A stretch of 64,000 bases of DNA from Photobacterium sp. TY1-4. Lineage in GTDB: Bacteria; Pseudomonadota; Gammaproteobacteria; Enterobacterales; Vibrionaceae. The stretch spans positions 930,001-994,000 of the forward strand of contig NZ_CP099735.1 of assembly GCF_025398175.1 (NCBI RefSeq). The letters are read 5' to 3'. The stretch's first letter is position 1. Every line of letters starts with the position of its first letter. The notes beneath the pieces were generated by a model that was given only the letters and a program-made list of their open reading frames with translations, was not told the origin of the DNA and did not search any database. The position numbers and the translations under genes are program-made. Below, one piece after another: positions 47,516 through 57,156 of the stretch.

Positions 47516-47907
47516 TCTTCTTAGTCCTGTTTCGTGATAATTGAGCTATCTTTGATTTTTATCCATCTTTTCAACGGCTTTGTTCCGCTGAATGAAACTG
47601 TCCGTGAGCAGTTGAAAGATAACCACGATCTCTCCCTGATTTGTCAGACGAATGACAATGAAACGTCATTTTATTGCAAGACCTCTCAAAAATTCTCAGA
47701 GTAAAGGACTGAATTCCAATATGAATTTAATCAGGTCACCTTGATGGCGTGGGAGGATCAGAGCGTAAAATGCGGCGCGGCAGGAAGTCTTTCTGAAACA
47801 GAGAACAAAGAATAGTCAACGCCGCAACAGCGGCGTTCATTCAGACCACTCGACGAGGACAGAATCCCTAAGATCGTTCGGGTCAATTGCATCTTCGGGA
47901 ACAGCGA
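47516..47907. other. gene-free intergenic stretch upstream of ompA
   Basis: 392 bases. It should hold the ompA promoter and untranslated leader (OmpA-type genes usually have long leaders) and, at 47818-47837, a GC-rich hairpin. Nothing else is recognised. Confidence 0.5.
47818..47837. terminator. GC-rich hairpin downstream of the 174-aa gene
   Basis: AACGCCGC and GCGGCGTT form a perfect 8-bp stem with loop AACA, about 70 bases past the stop of the minus-strand gene at 47908. No uninterrupted T-run. Confidence 0.5.
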
Positions 47908-48432
47908 TTACATATTTCCGATATCTTTTCCCTGGTTATACACGTTGAACGCTTCACGCAAGACCAGCTCAAAGCCATCCGATGCCAGCAACGTCGTAAA
48001 TGACGATGGGTTGGCCAGGTTGTCATTCCAGAATTGAATGGCCGTCGGGACCACCGCGATCCCCGGCACTTTATTCCCGGAAAAATCGATAATCGTTGAT
48101 ACACTCTGGATCAATGGGTTATTGACCAACGCAATCCGCGCCAGCTCGACGAACAGCTCTGTACCCAAATCCCCCTGCTCGGGTTCGTAGGTATTGCCGT
48201 CCAGATCTTTCACCCGTACTTTCACCTTGAAACTGCCCAGCTGCAGCTCCAGCTTGATCACCTGGGCGATCGCTTTGGCCATATCGGACGTGGCGGCAAC
48301 CACATTCACGGCTTGTTGATGATCCACCTTCGAGACCAGAACATTGGCAGACTGACCCAGGGTATAAGCCAAAGTCCTTTGATACTGATAAACCGGACTG
48401 GATAGACCTGCGATACTACTTGACATCATCAT
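47908..48432 (-). CDS. 174-aa protein of unknown function
   Basis: A 174-residue protein, acidic and soluble by composition, with no signal peptide or membrane helix. The N-terminus is Ser-rich, then a helical segment (about 40-65: VVAATSDMAKAIAQVIKLEL) and a beta-rich part (FKVKVRVKDLDGNTYEP), with repeated hydrophobic stretches to the C-terminus. AAAGGGACGT precedes three consecutive ATG codons. I do not recognise a family. It is monocistronic, between the ompA gene and the phenol operon. Confidence 0.6.
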   Translation of the reverse strand: MMMSSSIAGLSSPVYQYQRTLAYTLGQSANVLVSKVDHQQAVNVVAATSDMAKAIAQVIKLELQLGSFKVKVRVKDLDGNTYEPEQGDLGTELFVELARIALVNNPLIQSVSTIIDFSGNKVPGIAVVPTAIQFWNDNLANPSSFTTLLASDGFELVLREAFNVYNQGKDIGNM

Positions 48433-48670
48433 ACGTCCCTTTGATTGCGTTAAATTGGATACAGCGCTGCCATCAACGATGTCCTTCGCAACATTCGTTA
48501 TCCAGCCTCAACACAGCGTGCCGTTGCGCAAGCACCCGACCACTCAGATACGGCAATGTAGCAAAATGGCTTAAAAGAGAAATTACACAATATTACGCCA
48601 ACGGCGTCGGCACGGATGATGATCCACAGGGGCCCCTTCCGCGACAGTTCCCCCACCCCGAAGAAAGCTG

Positions 48671-48760
48671 TTCCGACCCCAAAAAAATATACCGACACAA
48701 AAGATAGACCGATCTAAAGCAAGCCATACCGACCCGAAAAAGTTATACCGACCCGAAAAC
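48671..48760. repeat. TACCGACCCGAAAA-like direct repeats
   Basis: Copies at about 48671 (TTCCGACCCCAAAA), 48690 (TACCGACACAAAA), 48707 (GACCGATCTAAA), 48727 and 48746 (both TACCGACCCGAAAA) recur every 17-20 bases with A-rich spacers. They resemble no repeat family I know. Confidence 0.7.
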
Positions 48761-48830
48761 CGTGGCCTGACGATAGATATTCACAAAAACGGTGGATAAG
48801 CATGGCAATGCATCTTGAAAGCCCAAATAA

Positions 48831-48863
48831 CAACAGGGCATGACTTGCAGCCCTGCCCTGTTG
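48831..48863. terminator. hairpin after the meta-cleavage operon
   Basis: CAACAGGGCA pairs with TGCCCTGTTG, 10 bp, about 35 bases after the dmpI stop on the minus strand. No T-run, so it may act with a factor or protect the 3' end. Confidence 0.6.
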
Positions 48864-48897
48864 ATCATGACCCGACACCGGGGGTTACATCCGTAAA

Positions 48898-49089
48898 CTA
48901 ACGTCCGAGTTTCTGAGCCGATTGACCACCAATACCGAAATGAATTTTCGGCATTTCATTGATCAAAACCCGCACGCTCTGCTCAGGCGCATCTAACGAT
49001 TCCATAATGGCCGTGGTGACATTACGGATCAGCTTCTCTTTCTGCGCATCCGTGCGCCCTTCCATCATATTGACCTGTACAATTGGCAT
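48898..49089 (-). CDS. dmpI: 4-oxalocrotonate tautomerase
   Basis: A 63-residue tautomerase. After removal of Met the catalytic Pro-1 is exposed (PIVQVNMMEGRTDAQ), and Arg residues near 11 and 39 are present as in the family. It isomerises 4-oxalocrotonate between enol and keto forms. The start at 49089 is forced by Pro-1; an upstream in-frame ATG would abolish it. Last gene of the operon. Confidence 0.92.
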   Translation of the reverse strand: MPIVQVNMMEGRTDAQKEKLIRNVTTAIMESLDAPEQSVRVLINEMPKIHFGIGGQSAQKLGR

Positions 49090-49118
49090 CCTGTTAATCC
49101 TTATCAACGCTTGCGAAA

Positions 49119-49910
49119 TTAGACAAACTTGCCTGAAATCGAACCGAGTCCCTGGTAATGCACACAGAAAGCATCCCCTTTGTTCACGTGCACCGCCGCA
49201 GTGATCGCCCCAATCATAATAAATGAGCCCGCCGGCAGCTCCTCGCCACGTTCACCCAGCATATTGGCCAGCATTGCCACCGACGCAGCCGGATGTCCCA
49301 GAACCGCCGCCCCGGCACCCACTTCGACAACTTCGCCATTCACTTCCATCACCACCCCCAGCGTTTTGAGATCCAGCTCTGCTGGATCTGCCATCCGGCC
49401 ACCAGTGACAAACCGTGAAGAGGAAGAGTTATCGGCAATCACACTTTTCAGATCGAATTTGAAATCCTGATACCGGGAATCAATCACCTCCACCGCAGGC
49501 ATGACGAAATCCGTCGCCCGCAGCACATCACCGATATGGACTCCCGGCCCTTTCAGCGGCGCTTTGGTGACAAAGGCCAGCTCGGCTTCAATTTTGGGAT
49601 GGATGAGCTGATCATGCTGGATCTCCCCGCCTTCCGGAACGGAAAAGTAGTCCGCCAGAAATCCGTAACAAGGGTGTTCGACGCCCATCTGGGACATCTT
49701 CGCCCAGGAGGTCAGCCCCATTTTCATGCCGACAATCTTATGGCCCCGTTGCTCTTTGCGGCGACGGATTTCCCACTGGATATCAAATGCATCGTCGTAA
49801 GTCATCTCCGGAAAATCATTGGTGATCTTAGTCACCTCGTAGGCGCCCAATTCGGCATTTTCCAGATGATGTGCCAATTCACTGATTTGTTGCTGTGTTA
49901 GATTTCCCAT
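49119..49910 (-). CDS. dmpH: 4-oxalocrotonate decarboxylase
   Basis: A 263-residue member of the hydratase/decarboxylase family, forming 2-oxopent-4-enoate with loss of CO2. IVGMKMGLTSWAKMSQMGV, the metal site PKIEAELAF (two Glu with a later Glu in VEVIDSRYQDF) and ADNSSSSRFVTGG are typical. It is paralogous to the dmpE hydratase three genes upstream, with which it forms a complex in Pseudomonas. One base overlap with dmpG. Confidence 0.9.
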   Translation of the reverse strand: MGNLTQQQISELAHHLENAELGAYEVTKITNDFPEMTYDDAFDIQWEIRRRKEQRGHKIVGMKMGLTSWAKMSQMGVEHPCYGFLADYFSVPEGGEIQHDQLIHPKIEAELAFVTKAPLKGPGVHIGDVLRATDFVMPAVEVIDSRYQDFKFDLKSVIADNSSSSRFVTGGRMADPAELDLKTLGVVMEVNGEVVEVGAGAAVLGHPAASVAMLANMLGERGEELPAGSFIMIGAITAAVHVNKGDAFCVHYQGLGSISGKFV

Positions 49911-50938
49911 CAGATCAATCCTTTTTCTTTCGCCAGGGTTAATGCCAAATCCTCAATCATGTCTTCCTGTCCGCCGACCGTACCGCGACGGCCCAGCTCA
50001 ACCAGCAGGTCGCGGGCAGCGATGCCGTACTTGGCCTCTGCACGCTTGGCAAACAACAAAAACGAGCTGTAAACGCCGGCATAGCCCAACGTCAACGCAT
50101 CACGATCGACCCGAATCGGCTGCTCCATCATCGGCACCACCCGATCTTCGGCCACATCCATGATCTTGTAGAGATCAACGCCGTGAACGGCATGCATCCG
50201 CTCCAGTACAGCCACAAAGACTTCCAGCGGTGTGTTACCCGCGCCCGCACCAAGGCCCGCAGCAGAACCATCGATTCGCAGGGCACCGGCTTCAACTGCA
50301 GCAAGGGAGTTTGCAATCGCCATCCCCATATTGTGATGACCATGAAAACCGATTTCGGTCCCCGGGTTCAGCTCTGCGCGCAACAAGCCAATTTTCTGGC
50401 TGACTTCCTCCGGCAGCATGTAACCCGCCGAGTCAGTGCAATAGATACAGTTCGCACCATACGATTCCATCAGTTTCGCCTGCTCCAGAATTTGCTCCGG
50501 CGAGGCCATATGCGCCATCATCAGGAATCCCACGGTATCCATCCCCAGCTTGGCGGCCAGACCAATATGCTGCTCACTGACATCGGCTTCTGTACAGTGG
50601 GTCGCCACACGAATCGTGCTCACGCCCAAATCCTTCGCCATCCGCAAGTGATCCACTGTACCAATGCCCGGCAACAGCAGTGCCGATACTTTGGCATGTT
50701 TCATTTTTGGCACGACCGCATCGAGGTAGGCTTCATCCGAATGCGCCGGAAAACCGTAATTCACCGACGCGCCTCCCAGCCCGTCACCATGCGTGACTTC
50801 AATCAGCGGCACTCCGGCGTCATCCAGCCCGGTCGCAATATTAACCATCTGTTCAAGCGAAATCTGATGGCGTTTGGCGTGCATCCCGTCACGCAGACTC
50901 ATGTCGTGGAGAACGACTTTTTTCCCTTCCAAATTCAT
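49910..50938 (-). CDS. dmpG: 4-hydroxy-2-oxovalerate aldolase
   Basis: A 342-residue DmpG-type aldolase, splitting 4-hydroxy-2-oxovalerate into pyruvate and acetaldehyde. [14 protein letters not shown] holds the Arg/Asp active-site pair and [10 protein letters not shown] the two metal-binding His. It channels acetaldehyde to DmpF, encoded just upstream. Confidence 0.93.
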   Translation of the reverse strand: MNLEGKKVVLHDMSLRDGMHAKRHQISLEQMVNIATGLDDAGVPLIEVTHGDGLGGASVNYGFPAHSDEAYLDAVVPKMKHAKVSALLLPGIGTVDHLRMAKDLGVSTIRVATHCTEADVSEQHIGLAAKLGMDTVGFLMMAHMASPEQILEQAKLMESYGANCIYCTDSAGYMLPEEVSQKIGLLRAELNPGTEIGFHGHHNMGMAIANSLAAVEAGALRIDGSAAGLGAGAGNTPLEVFVAVLERMHAVHGVDLYKIMDVAEDRVVPMMEQPIRVDRDALTLGYAGVYSSFLLFAKRAEAKYGIAARDLLVELGRRGTVGGQEDMIEDLALTLAKEKGLI

Positions 50939-50953
50939 TCTTGATTCCTCAAC

Positions 50954-51865
50954 TTAAGCGCGACTCGGTAACGAAATAGCATCGTTGTACGCTTCTTCGG
51001 CAAACATCTCCGCCGTGCGTAAACCCGCCGCGGTCATAATGTCCAGATTGCCGGAATACTTCGGCAGATAGTCGCCCAAGCCTTCCACTTCCAGGAAAAC
51101 TGAGACACGGTTGCCGTCAAACACCGGGCCATTGACCAGACGATAGCCCGGCACATATTTCTGCACTTCTTTCACCATCTGGTGAACAGATGCCGTAATC
51201 GCTTCTTGATTCGGCGCTTCCTTGGTCAAGCAGTGAACAGTGTCACGCATCATCAACGGCGGCTCGGCCGGGTTAATAATAATGATGGCCTTGCCGGTCT
51301 CGGCACCGCCGACCTTCTCCACCGCATTGGCCGTGGTTCGGGTAAACTCATCAATGTTCTTGCGGGTGCCGGGTCCGACTGAGCGGGAAGATACGGTGGC
51401 GATGATTTCGCCATATTCCACCGCCTGAACCTGAGACACGGCTGCGACCATCGGAATCGTCGCCTGCCCGCCGCAGGTCACCATGTTGACGTTCATTTCC
51501 AGCTCTTTCGCGTGCTGGACCAGATTCACCGGCGGAATACAGTACGGTCCAATCGCTGCGGGGGTTAAGTCGACCATGATCACGCCCAGTTCATTCAATT
51601 TACGGCTATTTTCCGCATGAACGTAGGCAGACGTTGCATCAAAGGCGATGCGGATATCATCGTCAATCACATGCGGGAGCAGCCCATCCACACCTTCAGC
51701 CGTGGTTTTGATCCCCATCTCCTGCGCACGTTTGAGCCCATCAGATTCCGGGTCAATCCCGACCATCCAGACCGGCTCAACCCATTCAGAGCGCAGCATC
51801 TTCATTAACAAGTCGGTCCCGATATTGCCCGGTCCGATAATCGCTGCTTTCAGCTTTTTGCTCAT
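50954..51865 (-). CDS. dmpF: acetaldehyde dehydrogenase (acylating)
   Basis: A 303-residue DmpF-type enzyme, oxidising acetaldehyde to acetyl-CoA with NAD. The Rossmann motif is [16 protein letters not shown]; the catalytic Cys is in [16 protein letters not shown]. Slightly shorter than the Pseudomonas form but complete. Confidence 0.93.
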   Translation of the reverse strand: MSKKLKAAIIGPGNIGTDLLMKMLRSEWVEPVWMVGIDPESDGLKRAQEMGIKTTAEGVDGLLPHVIDDDIRIAFDATSAYVHAENSRKLNELGVIMVDLTPAAIGPYCIPPVNLVQHAKELEMNVNMVTCGGQATIPMVAAVSQVQAVEYGEIIATVSSRSVGPGTRKNIDEFTRTTANAVEKVGGAETGKAIIIINPAEPPLMMRDTVHCLTKEAPNQEAITASVHQMVKEVQKYVPGYRLVNGPVFDGNRVSVFLEVEGLGDYLPKYSGNLDIMTAAGLRTAEMFAEEAYNDAISLPSRA

Positions 51866-51878
51866 TGTTCATCACCTT

Positions 51879-52667
51879 CTACACAAAACGGACCGATGCC
51901 GAACCAATACCACCGATGCTGACACTCATGAAATCGCCGGCTTGCACAGGCTCCAGCGGCACCAGAGAACCGGACAAAATCACTTCACCGGCTTTAAGCG
52001 GGATCCCGAACGTCCCCAACGTATTGGCCAGCCAGGCCACGCAATTAACCGGACTTCCCAGCGCCGCAGCACCAGCCCCGGTTGAAATGACCGAGCCGTT
52101 TTTCTCGACCACCATGCCGCAGGTCATCAGGTCAACTTTGCGTGGGTCAACGGCCTTATCGCCGAGAATAAACAGGCCACAAGAAGCGTTATCTGCGATG
52201 GTGTCCTGAATTTTGATTTGCCAGTTTTCGATCCGCGAATCCACCACCTCAAAGCACGGGATCACGCAATCGGTCGCTGCCAGCACATCAGCATTCGTCA
52301 CGCCGGGACCCATGAGATCTTTTTTCAGGATGAAGGCTATTTCACCTTCGGCTTTCGGCTGGATCAGCTGCTCGCTGATCGGCATTTCCTGACCCTGGCT
52401 ATAGGCCATCTTGTCCGTCAAATAGCCGAAGTCAGGCTGGTACACATTCAACATGTTCTGAACGGCCTTGGAGGTCACACCTATTTTCTTGCCGATGACG
52501 GTTTCCCCTGCTGCGACACGGCGATCCATCATCCGCAGGGAAATGTGATAGGCCTCTTCAATCGTGATCCCGTCAAAACGCTCGGTCAGCGGACGCAACG
52601 TGTGGCGTTGGGTTAACGCTTTATATAACTCGTCGCCACACTGAATAATTTGTTCCTGATTCATCAT
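51879..52667 (-). CDS. dmpE: 2-oxopent-4-enoate hydratase
   Basis: A 262-residue hydratase adding water to 2-oxopent-4-enoate to give 4-hydroxy-2-oxovalerate. Signatures are [28 protein letters not shown] and [21 protein letters not shown]. Two adjacent ATG codons could start it. It follows dmpC after a 130-base gap where dmpD lies in Pseudomonas. Confidence 0.9.
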   Translation of the reverse strand: MMNQEQIIQCGDELYKALTQRHTLRPLTERFDGITIEEAYHISLRMMDRRVAAGETVIGKKIGVTSKAVQNMLNVYQPDFGYLTDKMAYSQGQEMPISEQLIQPKAEGEIAFILKKDLMGPGVTNADVLAATDCVIPCFEVVDSRIENWQIKIQDTIADNASCGLFILGDKAVDPRKVDLMTCGMVVEKNGSVISTGAGAAALGSPVNCVAWLANTLGTFGIPLKAGEVILSGSLVPLEPVQAGDFMSVSIGGIGSASVRFV

Positions 52668-52689
52668 TGTTTCGCTCTTCCTTTAGTCA

Positions 52690-52730
52690 CAGCACACCCG
52701 CGACAAAACGCTTTATCGCAGGGCGTGCTG
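52690..52730. repeat. strong imperfect hairpin in the dmpC-dmpE gap
   Basis: CAGCAC...CCCGCGA pairs with TCGC...GGG...GTGCTG: blocks of six, three and four base pairs with one-base bulges around a 12-base loop. It occupies the position of dmpD in the canonical operon and could be an mRNA-processing or partial termination element. Confidence 0.65.
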
Positions 52731-52797
52731 AAAAACGCTGAATTTCATCCCCATTCCGCAGCCACGCCATCAGGGCGCCTACGGAATAAGAGAGTGC

Positions 52798-54258
52798 TCA
52801 CAGCTTGATGCAGACATTTTTCAGTTCGGTATAGAATTCCAGCCCATGCACCCCGCCTTCGCGCCCGATACCGGACTCTTTGGCCCCGCCGAAAGCGGTA
52901 CGCAGGTCGCGCAGGAACCAGCTGTTGACCCAGGCAATACCCACCTCCAATGACTCTGCAACCCGGCAGGCACGGGACGTATTCTCGGTCCACACCGTCG
53001 CTGACAGGCCATATTTGGTGTTGTTCGCCAGTGCGATCACTTCTTCTTCGGTATCAAACGGACGGATATGGCAGCACGGGCCGAAAATCTCCTCGGTGAC
53101 CACACGGGCATCGTCAGCCAGCCCGGTCCAGATAGTCGGCTCGACCCATGCACCCTCGTTGAGTTCCGGTCCCATCTCCGGCACGCCGCCGCCGATCACC
53201 ACATTGGCCCCCTCTTCAACCGCCAGGCTGTAGTAAGAGAGCACTTTTTCTTTGTGCTCTTGACTGACCAAGGGTCCGAAATCGACCCCGGCATCTTCCG
53301 GACGCCCCAGCTTCAATTGTTCGACGCCTGCTTTCAGACGCTGGACAAATTCATTGAAAATCGGACGTTCGACATAGACCCGCTCGGTTCCCAGACAAAC
53401 CTGACCACAGTTCACAAAGGCCGAACGCATGGTGCCTTCAATGGCTTTGTCGAGATCGCAGTCGGCAAAGACGATGCCCGGGTTCTTGCCACCGCATTCA
53501 AGTGAGATATTGCGCAAACCCACCGAAGCGGCCCGCATAATCACTTCACCAGTGCGAGTTTCACCGGTAAAGGTGATGGCATCGATATCCGGATGGGTGG
53601 TCAGAAATGCCCCCGCAGAGTCCGGACCGAAGCCATGGACCACGTTGTACACGCCTGCCGGTACACCACACTCGTTCATGACTTCACCCAGCAAGGTTGC
53701 CGTCGCCGGTGTTTCTTCCGATGGCTTGACCACCACGGTATTGCCGCAAGCGAGCGCCGGGCCGACTTTCCAGGTCATCAGCAGCAGCGGGAGGTTCCAG
53801 GGACAAATGACGGCGATCACCCCTTTCGGTTGACGATGGCCATAGTTCAGCGCCCCTTGGCCGTCCGGGGTATCGAGCTTGAACGCTTCGGTCGGATGGT
53901 TGGCCAGCGTTTCCGAGAAGGCTTTGAAATTGGCCGCGCCACGGGGAATATCAATATGTGAGGCAATCGAGCGGGGTTTGCCGGTATCTTTACACTCCGC
54001 ATCCAGAAACTCGTCAAATCGCTCATTGATCCGGGCGGCAACCCGGTCTAACAATTTGATCCGCTCTGCCTGTGACATCTTGCCCCACGGCCCCTTCATC
54101 GCGGCCTGGGCCGCAGCCACAGCCGCAGCCACTTCCGGTTCACCGGCTTCGTGCACCAGACCGATCAGGCTGTTATCCACGGGATTGCGGTTTTCAAACT
54201 GTTTACCGCTCGCCGTGGTGACAAATTCACCGTTAATAAAGTTCTTAAACTCTTTCAT
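52798..54258 (-). CDS. dmpC: 2-hydroxymuconic semialdehyde dehydrogenase
   Basis: A 486-residue aldehyde dehydrogenase, oxidising 2-hydroxymuconate semialdehyde to 4-oxalocrotonate with NAD. The catalytic Glu lies in SLECGGKNPGIVF and the catalytic Cys in NCGQVCLGTERVY; the length matches DmpC. AGAGAAC precedes the ATG at 54258, and a longer frame upstream is rejected. Confidence 0.93.
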   Translation of the reverse strand: MKEFKNFINGEFVTTASGKQFENRNPVDNSLIGLVHEAGEPEVAAAVAAAQAAMKGPWGKMSQAERIKLLDRVAARINERFDEFLDAECKDTGKPRSIASHIDIPRGAANFKAFSETLANHPTEAFKLDTPDGQGALNYGHRQPKGVIAVICPWNLPLLLMTWKVGPALACGNTVVVKPSEETPATATLLGEVMNECGVPAGVYNVVHGFGPDSAGAFLTTHPDIDAITFTGETRTGEVIMRAASVGLRNISLECGGKNPGIVFADCDLDKAIEGTMRSAFVNCGQVCLGTERVYVERPIFNEFVQRLKAGVEQLKLGRPEDAGVDFGPLVSQEHKEKVLSYYSLAVEEGANVVIGGGVPEMGPELNEGAWVEPTIWTGLADDARVVTEEIFGPCCHIRPFDTEEEVIALANNTKYGLSATVWTENTSRACRVAESLEVGIAWVNSWFLRDLRTAFGGAKESGIGREGGVHGLEFYTELKNVCIKL

Positions 54259-54362
54259 GTCGTTCTCTCTGTTTAAGGGCATGGGCCGCCATACCCTGTT
54301 CAGCAGGCATAACTCTCCCTGTGCTGACTCAGGCCAGCACTGAAAATCAGTCAATCATTGAA

Positions 54363-55286
54363 TCAGGTGAGTGCGGTCAGGAACCGTTCGTTCAGCTGGC
54401 GATCGTGGTAGAAAATCGCCTTGCCCAGTTGCTCGGTCGTCCAGGTGACCGGCTCGTGATCCGGGTAGTGGTAATCGCCGCCGCAGAACACTTCAGTGCG
54501 GTTCCCGGAAGGGTCGAAGAAATAGATGGTTTTGCCGTGCGTCAGACCATGACGGGTCGGCCCGATATCCAGTGAAGTATTGGTCATGGAGATCAGATCC
54601 GCAGCGCGCAACACCTCTTCCCAGGTTTCGAGGAAGAAAGAAGCATGGTGGAATTTGCCCTTGTCCGGACATTCAATAAACGCCACATCATGGGCCTTCA
54701 TGCTGGCGGTAATAAAAGCACCGGCTTTATTACCTTCCGGATCCACCACCTGCTCTGCCAGATCAAATCCCAGTACCTCCTGAAACAGTGCACAGGTTCC
54801 TTCGATATTCGGGCCATACAGCAGGCAATGATCAAACCGCTTGGCTTTCATGCCTTTCAGATCCTGGGGCCATGCTTCCGGATTCACCTGCGATACGCCC
54901 CATTTGCCGGTGTTTTCTTTCTCGGCATACAACTCAAACAAATGCCCGGTCGGTGCTTCAAAGCGAACCCGGCGACCGCAACCATTCAGCTCGCCGGCCG
55001 GGATTTCTTCCACCGGGCAGCCGTATGCCACCAGCGCTTGTTGCAACTGATCCAGCACCGCGTTACTCATCACCTTAAAGCCCATGAAGTCCATGCCCGG
55101 TGCGTCAGCTTCGCGCAGCACCACGGAGAATTTATCGACTTCAGTCCAGCCCTTCAGGTACACCCGGCCCTGACTGTCCGTTTCCACCTCAATCAGGCCC
55201 AGCAGATCGCGGTAGTGATTCAATGCTTCATGCATGTCTAATACACGGAGCTGGACATGCCCCGGGCGAATAACACCTTTTTTCAT
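54363..55286 (-). CDS. dmpB: catechol 2,3-dioxygenase
   Basis: A 307-residue extradiol dioxygenase (two VOC domains), cleaving catechol to 2-hydroxymuconate semialdehyde. The Fe ligands are visible as His in [10 protein letters not shown], His in [12 protein letters not shown] and Glu in [18 protein letters not shown] precedes the ATG at 55286. Same length as the Pseudomonas enzyme. Confidence 0.95.
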   Translation of the reverse strand: MKKGVIRPGHVQLRVLDMHEALNHYRDLLGLIEVETDSQGRVYLKGWTEVDKFSVVLREADAPGMDFMGFKVMSNAVLDQLQQALVAYGCPVEEIPAGELNGCGRRVRFEAPTGHLFELYAEKENTGKWGVSQVNPEAWPQDLKGMKAKRFDHCLLYGPNIEGTCALFQEVLGFDLAEQVVDPEGNKAGAFITASMKAHDVAFIECPDKGKFHHASFFLETWEEVLRAADLISMTNTSLDIGPTRHGLTHGKTIYFFDPSGNRTEVFCGGDYHYPDHEPVTWTTEQLGKAIFYHDRQLNERFLTALT

Positions 55287-55317
55287 CGTACTATCCTTGT
55301 TATTTGCTGATTTCACG

Positions 55318-55641
55318 TTATTGAGTCGGTTTAAAATGATCCGACTCGATGACCATATCGCTGCGCGGCAACACCCGGCATGACAGGGCAAATCCTTGTT
55401 GCGCTTCAGCTTCCGTGACGTGCAAACGACTCATGCGCTTGCTTTCAAATTCACCGGCAATAATCCGGATTTTGCACATCCCGCACCCGCCGCTCCGACA
55501 CCCGACGTGAATGCACCGGGCACCTTTCAACTCCATGCCCGCCAGAAGCGTGTCATCCGGGCGGCAGCTGTATTGCTGGTTTCGGTTCACCACAGAAATA
55601 CGGTATGTCGTCGCGTCAGGACCCGATGCCTCTGTTGCCAT
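55318..55641 (-). CDS. dmpQ: [2Fe-2S] ferredoxin (DmpQ/XylT-like)
   Basis: A 107-residue plant-type ferredoxin. Iron ligands: [14 protein letters not shown] (C-x5 or x4-C-x2-C pattern) and a final Cys in FALSCRVLP. In Pseudomonas such proteins re-reduce oxidised catechol 2,3-dioxygenase; its place just before dmpB fits. Confidence 0.9.
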   Translation of the reverse strand: MATEASGPDATTYRISVVNRNQQYSCRPDDTLLAGMELKGARCIHVGCRSGGCGMCKIRIIAGEFESKRMSRLHVTEAEAQQGFALSCRVLPRSDMVIESDHFKPTQ

Positions 55642-55655
55642 GGGTGCCTCCCCGA

Positions 55656-56717
55656 TTAAATGCGTTTGAACAGCGCCGAACGTGTTTGCTCATTCGCACC
55701 ATCGGCAGCCGTGACAAAGCGTTCCATATGGATATCGCGCTCGAACAACCGGCCCTGAATCAGTGCCGTCACGGCCGCATCAATCATGGGCGGCGGACCA
55801 CACAAGTAGGCCTTATAACCATTGAATTTATTGTCGAAATAGTCCTGTGCAGCTTCATGCACAAACCCCTGAAAGCCCTGCCAGTCATCACTGTCTTCAG
55901 GCTCATTCAAAGCCGGGATATAGAAGAAATTGGCATGTTGTTGTGCCAGCTGCTCGAACAGCTCCCGGTGATAGAGTTCAGAGACATTGCGTGCGCCCTG
56001 AAACAAGTAAATCTGGCGTGGATCGCCGGCCTCCAGCAGGTCCAGGATCATCGACTGCGGGCTGGACAGCCCCGAGCCACCGGCGATGAAAATGACATCT
56101 CTGGCATCCGACTTCCGGGTAAAGAACTGGCCATAAGGTCCGGAGACCTTCAGGGTATCCCCGACTGCCAGTTGCTCATGGATGTAGGTGGTCGCCGCGC
56201 CACCGGGCACCAGACGGACATGCAATTCCAGCGCACGATGTTCCGACGGCTTGCTCGCAATCGAGAACGCGCGGGTCCCTTCAACCCCGGGAATATGCAG
56301 GTTGACGTACTGACCGGCCTGAAAGGCAATGTCATCATCCAATTGCAGGACCAGCCCCTTAATAGTCGGCGACAGGTCGCGAATGTCGGTGACCACGCCT
56401 TGATAATCCTGAACAGGATGGCCGAGGAAATCCGGGTCGACATCCACATCCGCTTCAATGGTGAGATCCGACTCCGGGATGGCGCAGCAGGCCAGAACCA
56501 CGCCTTCGTCTCGCTCAATATCCATCAGCGCGAACGAAGACGCCTCCCCGACATCGACATCTCCTTCGGTGACCGTGATCTTGCACGTACCGCAGGTGCC
56601 GTGGCCGCAAGCAAAAGGCAACCAGACCCCCTGCCGCTGGGCAGCATCCAGAATCGTCTGCCCCTCTTCAACTTCAATGACATCGCCCGTTGGCTCAACC
56701 GTCACTTCATATGTCAT
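55656..56717 (-). CDS. dmpP: phenol hydroxylase reductase component P5
   Basis: A 353-residue NADH reductase. The N-terminal ferredoxin domain has CGHGTCGTCKI plus a fourth Cys in VVLACC; the FAD domain has RAFSIASKPSE; the NAD domain has IAGGSGLSSPQSMI. It feeds electrons to the DmpN diiron centre. A consensus TAAGGAGG precedes the ATG at 56717. Confidence 0.94.
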   Translation of the reverse strand: MTYEVTVEPTGDVIEVEEGQTILDAAQRQGVWLPFACGHGTCGTCKITVTEGDVDVGEASSFALMDIERDEGVVLACCAIPESDLTIEADVDVDPDFLGHPVQDYQGVVTDIRDLSPTIKGLVLQLDDDIAFQAGQYVNLHIPGVEGTRAFSIASKPSEHRALELHVRLVPGGAATTYIHEQLAVGDTLKVSGPYGQFFTRKSDARDVIFIAGGSGLSSPQSMILDLLEAGDPRQIYLFQGARNVSELYHRELFEQLAQQHANFFYIPALNEPEDSDDWQGFQGFVHEAAQDYFDNKFNGYKAYLCGPPPMIDAAVTALIQGRLFERDIHMERFVTAADGANEQTRSALFKRI

Positions 56718-56727
56718 CCTGACCTCC

Positions 56728-57090
56728 TTAAACACCCGCGCCCTGATAGCCATTCAGACCCGGCGTGTGAAAGCGCAACACCGATTTATGGCCGATCCCC
56801 TGAGCCGCTAATCCAACCTGCGGCTGGGGAATGAAATCGGCTTCATCCAGTTTCCATTGAGCGCTTTCCCAGTCGATATCCTGAAACTCCGGATGCAGGC
56901 CAAATGCCTCCGGCATCACTTCGGTGAGCAGGGTCTGAAACGGCATCTCGGGCGATACCGGATACGCAAAGGGCGCACAAAACATCAGGTGGTGATCCCA
57001 ACCGACGTAAACGACCTGATTGCCATGAAAGTTTTCAAACTTATCGAGTTTTTCGCCTTGATAGTCCGGCGTGATTGCTTTAACGGGCAT
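56728..57090 (-). CDS. dmpO: phenol hydroxylase subunit P4
   Basis: A 120-residue subunit of the (alpha-beta-gamma)2 hydroxylase. It carries the DmpO pattern FENFHGNQVVYVGWDHHLMFCAPFAYP, a likely metal-site fold, and is needed for assembly and iron incorporation in related systems. Ten bases before dmpP. Confidence 0.92.
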   Translation of the reverse strand: MPVKAITPDYQGEKLDKFENFHGNQVVYVGWDHHLMFCAPFAYPVSPEMPFQTLLTEVMPEAFGLHPEFQDIDWESAQWKLDEADFIPQPQVGLAAQGIGHKSVLRFHTPGLNGYQGAGV

Positions 57091-57156
57091 GGTTCTTCCT
57101 CACATCTGGGGGCAATGGCCGATGCCACCGCCCGCCTGTTTGTCATCCGTTTCAAC

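Larger units (their letters stand above)
48433..48897. other. gene-free region with short direct repeats
   Basis: 465 bases between the 174-aa gene and the end of the meta-cleavage operon. No gene is convincing here. It contains a cluster of TACCGACCCGAAAA-like repeats and the operon terminator hairpin. Confidence 0.55.

Noticed and set aside
48671..48760. TACCGACCCGAAAA copies as a CRISPR array
   Set aside because: Spacers are only a few A-rich bases, repeats are short and degenerate, and no cas genes are present.
49090..49107. Longer start for the 4-oxalocrotonate tautomerase
   Set aside because: It would put six residues before the catalytic Pro-1, which must be N-terminal for activity.
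55605..56834. 409-codon plus-strand open frame opposite dmpP/dmpO
   Set aside because: Long, but antisense to recognisable oxygenase components; no ribosome site and no family signature.
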